Part shown: positions 24,501 to 30,562 of the stretch, one piece after another
Layout: the number at the start of each line of letters is the position of its first letter
How positions within the stretch are numbered: the stretch's first letter is position 1
NCBI GenBank assembly: GCA_934122385.1
Contig: CAKOWP010000009.1
Coordinates: forward strand, 1-30,562
Reading direction: 5' to 3'
Length of the DNA: 30,562 nt
DNA from: an uncultured Clostridia bacterium
GTDB taxonomy: Bacteria; Bacillota; Clostridia; TANB77; CAG-508
Program-made: the position numbers and the translations under genes
The notes under the pieces: generated by a model
The model's database searches: none
What the model saw: the letters and a program-made list of their open reading frames with translations, nothing else
Told to the model about the DNA's origin: nothing

Positions 24501-27215
24501 CTCTTTTACCAATACCAAATTATAAGAACCAGCATTTTGCTTGTTAATTATTAATTTTTCAAAATCATCATCATCTTGTTCTCCTTTGTAGTAATTATTT
24601 GAATCTGATAAATCTGACTTATTATTATTATTTCCTTTATAATCTGACATATTATCTTTATTTACACCTGGTACAGTTGATGGTTCAGAATCTCTGTCAC
24701 TACCCTTTTGATTTGTTATTGTTGTTTTATTTACAGCATTATATTCTTCTGAAATCCATGCAACATTTGTTAAAGTAATTGCATTTGTTGTATTAGCAGT
24801 TGCTATTACTGTACATTCAATTTCTATTGTATCTGAATCCAATGTATTTCCATTATATGCTGATAAATTTTTAGTACCACTTGTTGCTAAAGTTACCTTG
24901 TTTGTTGCCTCATCATATGAAACCGCATAACTATTTCCTTTTGTTGATGTTACAGTTCCTGCTGTTTTTAATTTTAATCCTGTAGGTAATTGATCAACTA
25001 TTTTTGTTGCTCTTCCTTCTAATTGTCCTTCATTGTATACAGTCAATCTATATGTTACTATTGTTCCTGTTGTAACAGCCACTGGATCTTTTCTATGTTT
25101 ATATGTAGCTGTAGTTCCCTTTTTTAATGAAGAAATATCTACATTTGGAACTCTAGAAGTTTTTTCTGTTAATTCTTTTCCATTTACTTTTGTTATATAT
25201 TTTCTTAATGCTAAATCAAATTGATAGTCTTTTACTTTTACATATAAATTTCCATCAGCACCTAATTCAACAACTGCACTATTACCTTTTGAAGATGTTA
25301 TATCCTTATTATTATCATCAAGAATTTTATAAGAGATATTGTCAACTTTATATGTATTTCCATCTAGTTTTTTATTAACAGTTACGACTATTTTTCCGTC
25401 AAATTTGCAATAACTATCAGGAGCAACTGTTTCTTTAATTTCATATGTATCTGCTTTTGAAACATTACTTTCATTTATAACTTTATTATTAACAATTACT
25501 AATCTTCCAGTAACATCTTTCGTTTCTCCATTAACAACAAATGTTGCTTTACTATTTAATTGTTCACCATTAGCATCTTGCTTTATCAAAACAACATTAT
25601 ATGTTCCTTCTCCTTGCTTTTTAATTATCAATTTTTCAAAATCATCATCATCTTGTTGTCCCTTATAATAATAATTTGAATCTGTTAAATCTGCTTTATT
25701 ATTGTTTCCTGTATGATCTGACATATTGTCTTTATTTACATTTGGTGTTGTTGATGGTTCAGAATCTCTATCTTTACCCTTTTCACTTGTTATAGTTTCT
25801 TTAGTCACTGCATCATATTCCTCAGAAATCCAAGCAACATTTGTTAAAGTAATATCATTTTTCGTATTTGCTTTTGCTTCAACAGTACATTCAATTTCAA
25901 TCGTGTCAGAATCTAAGCTTTTCTGATTATATGCAACCATATTTTTACTATCTTTTGTTGTAAATGTAGCTCTATTTGCTGATTCATCATATGAAACTGT
26001 ATAGTTATTTCCCTTTGTTGATGTAACAGTTCCTGATGTTTTTAATTTAAGACCTGTTGGTAATTGATCAACTATTTTTGTCGCTCTTCCAGCTTTATCA
26101 CCTTCATTATATACTGTTAAATTATAAGTAACTACATCTCCTGTGTTTACAGTAAGAGGATCTTTTCTATGTTTATATGTCGCAGTCCCTGATGTTTTTA
26201 TTGTTGTTATATCTATATTTGGTTTTCTAGATGCCTTTACATTTGTTCCATTTACTTTTGTTATATATTTTCTTAATGCTAAGTCAAATTCTCTTGTATC
26301 CGGAGTTCTTTCTATTAATATGATTGGCTGTGTATTTGTATTGTTTGTAGCATTTGAATACAATGTAACTTTTGTATTTGATACTGCAGTTCCATTAGCA
26401 TATGCTGCTGCATTTGTATTTGCTGTTTTTATTAAGTAATTATATAATAACTCAGCTTGTGCTTGTCTTTCTAATCCAGCACCTGTTTGTGCACCAAAAC
26501 TATTTTGGTGTAAATCATAACCACTAAAACTTACATATTTTCCCATTCCGGATGTTCTATAATATAACCAAGATGTTTTACCTAATTGATTATACACTTT
26601 TTTAAATGCAACATCATCATAATTTGTAAAATACCACATTGCAGCTTGTTGAACGGCTTCAATATCACTATCAGTAATGAGGTTTTCATATCTATCATTA
26701 CGTATTCCAGCAGCATTCAATAATTCTGCTCTTTCTTCAGCTGATGACACACCTTTTAAATAAACCAAATCTGTTAATGCCAATAAGTTATTATAATACT
26801 TACTGCTTACTAAATTTTTCAATATATCATTTCCAGAAGCCTCTATTTCAGATTTTTCGGTTTTCAAGTTATACGAAATTGTATAGTCAGCTTTTTCTGT
26901 TATATCGTTAAAACCTACCCCCGCTCTTACACAATAATAATTGCCTGTTTCAAATGTAGTGCTTGCTTTACTACCATATTTTACAATTTGCCAAATTTTT
27001 GCACCAACAATTGAATCAGGTGTTGAACCATTATCGTATGGATTAGATATTGCATATCCCATACTTTTTGGTGTTGTATCCTCTCTAAATTCAATTACCC
27101 CAAAACACATTGTAGTTGTAAGTTTTGTACTAGCTTTTGCTACATTTGGAATTGTCATAACAATGATTGCCATTACAACACTCATTATTATTAAAGTTAT
27201 TTTTTTCTTACTCAT
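21507..27215 (-). CDS. Giant surface protein with thioester-like head and six isopeptide-type repeats
   Basis: The 1902-residue protein starts with a signal peptide (KKKITLIIMSVVMAIIVMTIPNVAKA). An N-terminal thioester-type domain follows: Cys95 in NYYCVRAG and Gln189/190 in VQQAAMWYF fit the Cys-Gln pair that forms an internal thioester in Gram-positive adhesins. Six repeats each begin FDLALRK (or FDLKLIK) and contain TYKHRKDPxxVxxGDxVTYxLxVYNEG and a DRDSxP motif, typical of DUF11-like or Cna-B-like domains with Lys-Asn isopeptides. Repeats 1 and 2 also carry an inserted SpaA-like CNA-B domain. The C-terminus is a transmembrane segment then KKFVL. I see no LPxTG, so anchoring may be by the membrane helix. 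ATG 27215 is preferred over 27242 because AAAGGAG falls between them. It ends with its own terminator. Confidence 0.85.
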   Translation of the reverse strand: MSKKKITLIIMSVVMAIIVMTIPNVAKASTKLTTTMCFGVIEFREDTTPKSMGYAISNPYDNGSTPDSIVGAKIWQIVKYGSKASTTFETGNYYCVRAGVGFNDITEKADYTISYNLKTEKSEIEASGNDILKNLVSSKYYNNLLALTDLVYLKGVSSAEERAELLNAAGIRNDRYENLITDSDIEAVQQAAMWYFTNYDDVAFKKVYNQLGKTSWLYYRTSGMGKYVSFSGYDLHQNSFGAQTGAGLERQAQAELLYNYLIKTANTNAAAYANGTAVSNTKVTLYSNATNNTNTQPIILIERTPDTREFDLALRKYITKVNGTNVKASRKPNIDITTIKTSGTATYKHRKDPLTVNTGDVVTYNLTVYNEGDKAGRATKIVDQLPTGLKLKTSGTVTSTKGNNYTVSYDESANRATFTTKDSKNMVAYNQKSLDSDTIEIECTVEAKANTKNDITLTNVAWISEEYDAVTKETITSEKGKDRDSEPSTTPNVNKDNMSDHTGNNNKADLTDSNYYYKGQQDDDDFEKLIIKKQGEGTYNVVLIKQDANGEQLNSKATFVVNGETKDVTGRLVIVNNKVINESNVSKADTYEIKETVAPDSYCKFDGKIVVTVNKKLDGNTYKVDNISYKILDDNNKDITSSKGNSAVVELGADGNLYVKVKDYQFDLALRKYITKVNGKELTEKTSRVPNVDISSLKKGTTATYKHRKDPVAVTTGTIVTYRLTVYNEGQLEGRATKIVDQLPTGLKLKTAGTVTSTKGNSYAVSYDEATNKVTLATSGTKNLSAYNGNTLDSDTIEIECTVIATANTTNAITLTNVAWISEEYNAVNKTTITNQKGSDRDSEPSTVPGVNKDNMSDYKGNNNNKSDLSDSNNYYKGEQDDDDFEKLIINKQNAGSYNLVLVKEDSKGEQLNSKATFTVNNETKDVTGRLTIASNKIINENNVKTPDTYEIIENVAPDGYCKFDGKIVVTINKKLDGNTYKVDSIKYKILNEKNEDITSTKGNSVAVELGADGNLYVKVKNYQFDLKLIKRIVEVNGTKVPERLLGVDVSKLAKGTDTTAEYEMDKDPVSVKNGDIVKYTLRVYNEGEIDGYASEISEDIPEGLEFMWSEKEGEELKNDTTLTQEEKEAIKYNQGIWDMRTINQDTHRVELIATNYLAKGKGAEITKNGANLIKAFDKTKGYVNTVNEKNPDYREVSVYMKVTASNDEVDKIIRNEAAITGDTDKDGNPVDDRDSKPEVWKKYEDDEDYDNVKLQSFDLALRKFIIAVSKDTTIEDSEYLKDENGSYTRAPKVDTSKLNTVGEDGKLITTATYNHPKTPVEVTQNDIVVYMLRVYNEGTLDGYASEIKDHLPSYLKFVEGDFNNKYGWKVSEDGRTVTTSYLDNSLIGKATTDNDGKIILSYKEIPIMCKVTGDAQGKITNIADITKYKDENKKDITDRDSKENNVVLPSDSDLPSYKDDETGDYIPGQEDDDDFEKLVVKKFDLALRKFITNISDTDVTSRIPQVKYDKDNNKITYEHSKDPLDVVTGDVVTYTIRVFNEGEIDGFASKVSDDIPDGLEYLPDNDLNKEYRWVMYDKDGKETTDVKNAVKLTTDYLSKEQGEARMATNSELKENPALLTAFDGTKEISDTNPDYADVKIAFKVTEPNGSSKILVNSAQISDDTDKNGNPVDDIDSTPDKWIDGEDDQDKEYIKLTEFDLALRKWVTQAIVIENGKETVTQTGHKAEDDPEQVVKVELNRKKLNSVTVKFRYSIRVTNEGDIAGYAKQIKDYIPEGLKFDAKDNPDWNDEGNNIITTRKLENTLLQPGQSAEVEVLLTWKNDKNNLGLKVNTAEISEDYNEKHVHDRDSTPDNKVPGEDDIDDAPVLLSISTGAAKLYITLTFAVLVTLASGVVLIKKFVL
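24150..26292 (-). repeat. Two tandem roughly 1.07-kb coding repeats within the surface-protein gene
   Basis: The segments about 25225-26292 and 24150-25220 encode parallel copies starting FDLALRKYITKVNG, then a DUF11-like unit, DRDSEPST, an acidic DDDDFEKLII linker and a CNA-B-like unit ending YQFDL. They are clearly similar in DNA and protein, so they probably arose by duplication and may recombine to change length. Boundaries are approximate. Confidence 0.8.
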
Positions 27216-27560
27216 ATTAATATCTCCTTTTACAAATAACATTTACTTTATTTTATTTCATTAGTTATATTAAGTCAATAGTCTTTTTACTACCTTTTTT
27301 TCATATGTGATTATGTCTTTAAATACCCTACGGAAAGTACATTTCTAAGACATGATTTTTTTTACATCCACATTACAATTATATTACATTTTCGTTACAA
27401 AATCAAGATTTATGTAAAATGTTTATAATTTTTTTCAACTTTCCTTAGGGAATTACCGGTTTTAGCTTTTTTGATATAATATAACATTTATATTTAACAA
27501 TATAATTATAATTTTTATAATTATTTCATATATTTTATAGAATATATTTTGAGGTGGAAT
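27216..27560. other. 345-bp divergent promoter region
   Basis: There is no gene here. It carries the promoter of the surface-protein gene at 27250-27278 (minus strand) and, for the carboxypeptidase gene, an extended -10-like TGATATAAT (27472-27480) without a clear -35 box. Several TTACA/ATTACA motifs occur at about 27360-27400; their meaning is unknown. Confidence 0.6.
27250..27278 (-). promoter_or_regulatory. Promoter of the large surface-protein gene
   Basis: On the minus strand TTGACT (27278-27273), a 17-bp spacer and TAAAAT (27255-27250), 35 bases before the ATG at 27215. Confidence 0.65.
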
Positions 27561-28846
27561 ATGAAAGTTTTTATATATAAAATTTGTACAGTTTTTTTAA
27601 TTTTTAATTTTATTTTTTTACCATTTTCTTTAAGTGACGATATTGATTATGATACAACTGACATTAACAAAGATATTATAGAATCATCCACAACACCAGT
27701 TTCAACTACTTCAAGCATAAAAATTCCAGAAACTAATTCAAGAGCTTCAGTAATTATAGACAGAAACACAAATACAATATTATACGGAAAAAATGAAAAT
27801 CAAAAAAGAAAAATGGCATCAACTACAAAAATAATGACAGCAACAATAATCATAGAAAATTGCAATTTAAATGATACCATCGAAATATCGAAAAAAGCTG
27901 CTGGAACAGGTGGCTCAAGATTAGGATTAAAATCTGGAGATAAAATAACTGTTAAAGATTTGCTTTATGGCCTAATGATGCGTTCTGGAAATGACGCTGC
28001 CGTTGCTCTTGCTGAATATTGTCGGTCGGTAGTATAGAAGGTTTTGCAAAAAAAATGAATCAAAAAGCTTTAGCTTTAGGCCTTACAAATACACACTTTG
28101 AAACACCACACGGCTTAGATTCTGATGAACATTATACCACTGCCTATGAATTAGCTTTATTATCTAACTATGCTCTAAAAAACAAGACATTTGCTCAAAT
28201 TGTTGGGTCAAAAGAATACACGATAACAATAAATGGTTCTCCTAAACAACTCTCTAATACTAATGAATTACTTGGAAATTTAAATGGTGTTTACGGAATT
28301 AAAACAGGTTTTACAAATGGTGCTAACAGATGTTTAGTAACTGCTTGTAAAAGAGGAAATATGGATATAATTTGCGTAGTTCTTGGCGCTGATACTAAAA
28401 AATTCAGAACACAAGATAGTATAAAATTAATAAACTACACCTTTGATAATTTTAAGCCCCTAGATATTTTAGATGAAATTAACAATAATTTTGACACTTG
28501 GAAAAAAGAAAATTTAAGTAAAATAAAAATAAATAAATCCATTTCTAATAATGTCAATTTGCAAATCAAACCTTCTTCCAATTGTCCTATTTCAGAAGAG
28601 ATTAAAAGTATTCCTATTAGAAGTGATTTAATTAATTCTTTTAATATAAATATTAACTGTCCCATGTATTTAGAAGCCCCTATTTCCATAGGTTCTAAAA
28701 TTGGATCTATAGAAATTACTGTTTCTGACTATTGTAGTTTTGAATATGATATTTTTTGTTCTACTGATTTGAAACGAAAAAAGTGGAATAATTATCTTTT
28801 TGATTTATTTAAAAACTACTCAACCATTTTAAATACCCAAAAATAA
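27561..28846 (+). CDS. DacF-like D-alanyl-D-alanine carboxypeptidase, frame restored by two +1 shifts at tandem CGG
   Basis: Read with two +1 shifts the product is 427 residues. An N-terminal signal (IYKICTVFLIFNFIFLPFSLS) precedes a PBP5-type serine peptidase: Ser87-x-x-Lys90 (ASTTK), Ser142-Gly143-Asn144 and Lys247-Thr-Gly249 (GIKTGFTNGANRCLV). A beta-rich C-terminal domain follows. Such enzymes trim the terminal D-Ala of peptidoglycan stems at the outer membrane face; DacF and DacB of Bacillus act in sporulation. The zero frame ends after AEYC-RSVV. Skipping C28023 and C28027 gives AEYC-GG-SIEGFAKKMN, the normal family sequence. Both parts have all other motifs intact. The start is ATG 27561 with GAGGTGG upstream; a TTG at 27549 overlaps that site. 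Confidence 0.85.
28023..28029 (+). other. Tandem CGG, proposed double +1 recoding site (dacF-like)
   Basis: The zero frame reads TGT CGG TCG GTA GTA TAG. Skipping C28023 makes the next codons GGT then CGG (28027-28029), i.e. a second CGG appears exactly in the new frame. Skipping C28027 gives GGT AGT ATA GAA and restores the protein as Cys-Gly-Gly-Ser-Ile-Glu. Confidence 0.85.
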
Positions 28847-28891
28847 TGCAATATTTAAAAGTCATGCTAGACTTTAAATATTGCATTTTTT
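28847..28891. terminator. Bidirectional intrinsic terminator between dacF-like and acpP
   Basis: The stem TGCAATATTTAAA-AGTC / GACTTTAAATATTGCA (one bulged A) with loop ATGCTA is followed by TTTTTT on the plus strand and by an A/T-rich run on the other, serving the two convergent genes. Confidence 0.85.
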
Positions 28892-28911
28892 AGATTTTTT
28901 TTAAATACTAA

Positions 28912-29151
28912 TTAAACGTTTTCTTTTATATAATCAACAACGTCTCCAACTGTTACAACTTTTTCTGCATCGCTATCTGGAATTTCTATATCAAATTCTT
29001 CTTCTATAGCCATTACTAATTCAACTATATCTAAAGAATCAGCTCCTAAATCATCAATAAAAGATGCTTCCATTGTTACAGCTGTATCTGCTACACCTAA
29101 TTGTTCAACAATTATAGCTTTTACTTTTTCTAAAATTTCTTCTGAACTCAT
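28912..29151 (-). CDS. acpP: Acyl carrier protein
   Basis: This 79-residue acidic four-helix protein carries growing fatty acyl chains on a 4'-phosphopantetheine arm attached to Ser39 in the invariant DSL motif (LGADSLDIVELVMAIEEEFDIEIPD). Length and helix pattern match bacterial AcpP. The ATG lies 12 bases after AGGAGG, a longer gap than usual; no closer start in frame is present. It lies downstream of plsX in the same direction, with a 165-base gap, in a fatty acid/phospholipid cluster, but the other fab genes are not in the window. Confidence 0.97.
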   Translation of the reverse strand: MSSEEILEKVKAIIVEQLGVADTAVTMEASFIDDLGADSLDIVELVMAIEEEFDIEIPDSDAEKVVTVGDVVDYIKENV

Positions 29152-29316
29152 GATTCGAGTTCACCTCCTCTCAAGTTTTCCTTTTGTATGAATATCTTTT
29201 TTATAATACTTTTATATTATATGTTAAGATATTTGTCAAGTGTATTTATAAATTATTTTAATTTTATACTAAACGTTCAGTTCCAATAGTAAATTTTTAG
29301 AAAATAATAGCAATCG

Positions 29317-30330
29317 TTATTTATTAAATGCCTCTATCATTTTGTCAACTGCTTTATTCTCTACAAATTTTTCTGCTTGAATAATTGTATATTCAAATAA
29401 TTTTTCATCACTGCTTCCATGTGCTTTAACTACAGGCTTTTTAACTCCTAAAAATAATGCTCCACCATATCTCTTATAATCCATTGTATTTGCAAATCTA
29501 TTTATCGCTGGAAGTGATGGTATTGCTGCGATTTTTGATAATATATTTTTTAATAGACTCTCTTTTAAAGATTTTTTTACAAATTTTCCTAAGCCTTCAG
29601 TTGTTTTTAAAAATACATTTCCTGTAAATCCATCTGTTACAATAGCATCTATTTTACCTGAAAAAGCATCTCTACCTTCTACATTTCCTACAAAATTAAT
29701 ATCTAATTCTTCTGCTTTTTCTTTTAATAATCTATAACTTTCTTTTACAAGTTCATTTCCCTTTGTTTCTTCGGTTCCAATATTCAAAAGTCCTATTGCT
29801 GGTTTTTCAATACCAAATGTATTTCTTAAATATATTGATGACATCTGTGCAAATTGTAATAAATTAATTGGTTTGCAATTTGTATTTGAACCACAATCCA
29901 TTAATAATAATTGGCTTTTATATGCTGGCAATATTCCTGCAAGTGCTGGTCTGTCTATACCTTTTATTCTTCCTACAAGCAATGTTGCTCCTGCAAGTAA
30001 TGCCCCTGAATTTCCTGCAGATATAAATACATCTCCTTCATCTTGTTTTAGCATATTAAATCCTACTACCATTGAAGAATCCTTTTTATGTTTTATTGCC
30101 ATTGTTGGTTGGTCTTCCATTTCTATTGTTTCTGTAGCGTTATGTATTTTTAATCTATCTGAAATTTCTTCCATTTCTTTTCCATAAAATTCTTTTATTT
30201 TGCTTCTAATTACTTCTTCTTTTCCCACTAATATAATTTCAGCCTTTACTTTATTTACTGCTTTAATCGCACCTTTTATATTTGCATCTGGTGCATTGTC
30301 TCCACCCATTGCGTCTAAGATTATTTTCAC
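29317..30330 (-). CDS. plsX: Phosphate acyltransferase PlsX
   Basis: The 337-residue protein converts acyl-ACP and phosphate to acyl-phosphate, the donor for PlsY in phosphatidic acid synthesis. Family signatures are the N-terminal ILDAMGGDNAPD, SAGNSGALLAGA, PALAGILPA, LLMDCGSNTNCKP, LLNIGTEETKGNEL, VEGRDAFSGKIDAIVTDGFTGNVFLKTTEG and GGALFLGVKKPVVKAHGSSD near the end. Length matches typical PlsX (about 330-340). AGGAGG lies a few bases before the ATG. It sits between tuf and acpP, all on the minus strand. Confidence 0.97.
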   Translation of the reverse strand: MKIILDAMGGDNAPDANIKGAIKAVNKVKAEIILVGKEEVIRSKIKEFYGKEMEEISDRLKIHNATETIEMEDQPTMAIKHKKDSSMVVGFNMLKQDEGDVFISAGNSGALLAGATLLVGRIKGIDRPALAGILPAYKSQLLLMDCGSNTNCKPINLLQFAQMSSIYLRNTFGIEKPAIGLLNIGTEETKGNELVKESYRLLKEKAEELDINFVGNVEGRDAFSGKIDAIVTDGFTGNVFLKTTEGLGKFVKKSLKESLLKNILSKIAAIPSLPAINRFANTMDYKRYGGALFLGVKKPVVKAHGSSDEKLFEYTIIQAEKFVENKAVDKMIEAFNK

Positions 30331-30426
30331 TTTTAGTTCCTCCTAAATTTGTTTATTTCATTTTATTTGTGATATATCTATTTTATTATTCTTTTATTAA
30401 AATTACAAGTAGTTTTTAAAAAAAAT

Positions 30427-30452
30427 AAAAAAAGAGCCGAAGCTCTTTTTTT
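30427..30452. terminator. Intrinsic terminator after tuf
   Basis: An 11-bp stem AAAAAAAGAGC / GCTCTTTTTTT with tetraloop CGAA, bidirectional in form, lies just downstream of the tuf stop and before plsX. Confidence 0.9.
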
Positions 30453-30475
30453 ATATTATATAATTATTCTCATAA

Positions 30476-30562
30476 TTATTCGATGATGTCAGCAACAACA
30501 CCTGAACCAACTGTTCTACCACCTTCACGAATAGCGAATCTTAATCCTTTTTCGATAGCGAT
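30476..30562 (-). CDS. tuf: Elongation factor Tu, C-terminal end (partial)
   Basis: The last 28 codons read IAIEKGLRFAIREGG then RTVGSGVVADIIE and stop. This is the highly conserved C-terminus of EF-Tu domain III, and the gene continues beyond the window edge. EF-Tu delivers aminoacyl-tRNA to the ribosome. The window cuts the 5' part; the stop TAA is at 30476-30478. Confidence 0.97.
   Translation of the reverse strand: MAIEKGLRFAIREGGRTVGSGVVADIIE

Noticed and set aside
28023..28029. CGG as a reassigned sense codon (for example to Trp or Gln, as reported in some Firmicutes)
   Set aside because: A plain reassignment would leave the frame unchanged, yet the downstream parts of these proteins lie in the +1 frame.

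Overview
This is a very AT-rich window with good Shine-Dalgarno sites, a spore-cortex-type gene pair (cwlD plus a PdaB-like deacetylase), a pyruvate formate-lyase system and large Gram-positive surface proteins. That points to an anaerobic, low-GC, probably gut-associated Clostridia-like Firmicute, perhaps a metagenome-assembled genome. No rRNA, tRNA, complete insertion sequence or CRISPR array was seen.

Layout. 1-3.2 kb is accessory: an Xre-type regulator, an Rpn/YhgA-like PD-(D/E)XK protein preceded by a small RHH-like protein, and a prepilin-like protein. 3.2-6.4 kb holds pflB and pflA, with a candidate Rex operator upstream of pflB and a perfect 66-bp inverted repeat between the two genes. 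6.4-10.9 kb holds an AAA/DUF4143 ATPase and two exported proteins of unknown function. 11-17 kb is mostly housekeeping on the minus strand: a winged-helix protein, an S1-domain protein, two pseudouridine synthases, a polytopic membrane protein and a two-OB SSB-like protein. 17.3-20.9 kb holds pda, cwlD, a GGDEF protein and an Ig-like membrane protein. 21-27.2 kb holds a 426-bp long-hairpin element and a 1902-aa thioester/isopeptide-type surface protein. 27.5 kb to the end holds a DacF-type D,D-carboxypeptidase, acpP, plsX and the 3' end of tuf.

Main observation. Four genes (cwlD, pda, the dacF-like gene and a secreted protein at 10.2-10.9 kb) are interrupted by apparent +1 frameshifts. Each occurs at an in-frame CGG codon, and skipping its C restores the family frame with a GGN glycine codon (ATA-c-GGA, GAA-c-GGA, TAT-c-GGA and the tandem TGT-c-GGT-c-GGT). 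Reading by eye I found no in-frame CGG in any other gene of the window, although C|GG across codon boundaries is common. This suggests CGG is not read as a normal arginine codon here but acts as a +1 frameshift signal, in genes that all encode exported or cell-wall proteins.

Second-tier observations are a three-hairpin element present twice (2938-3080 and 16202-16327) with compensatory base changes, the palindromic GGGGACG-type repeats, and the long imperfect inverted repeat at 21035-21460.
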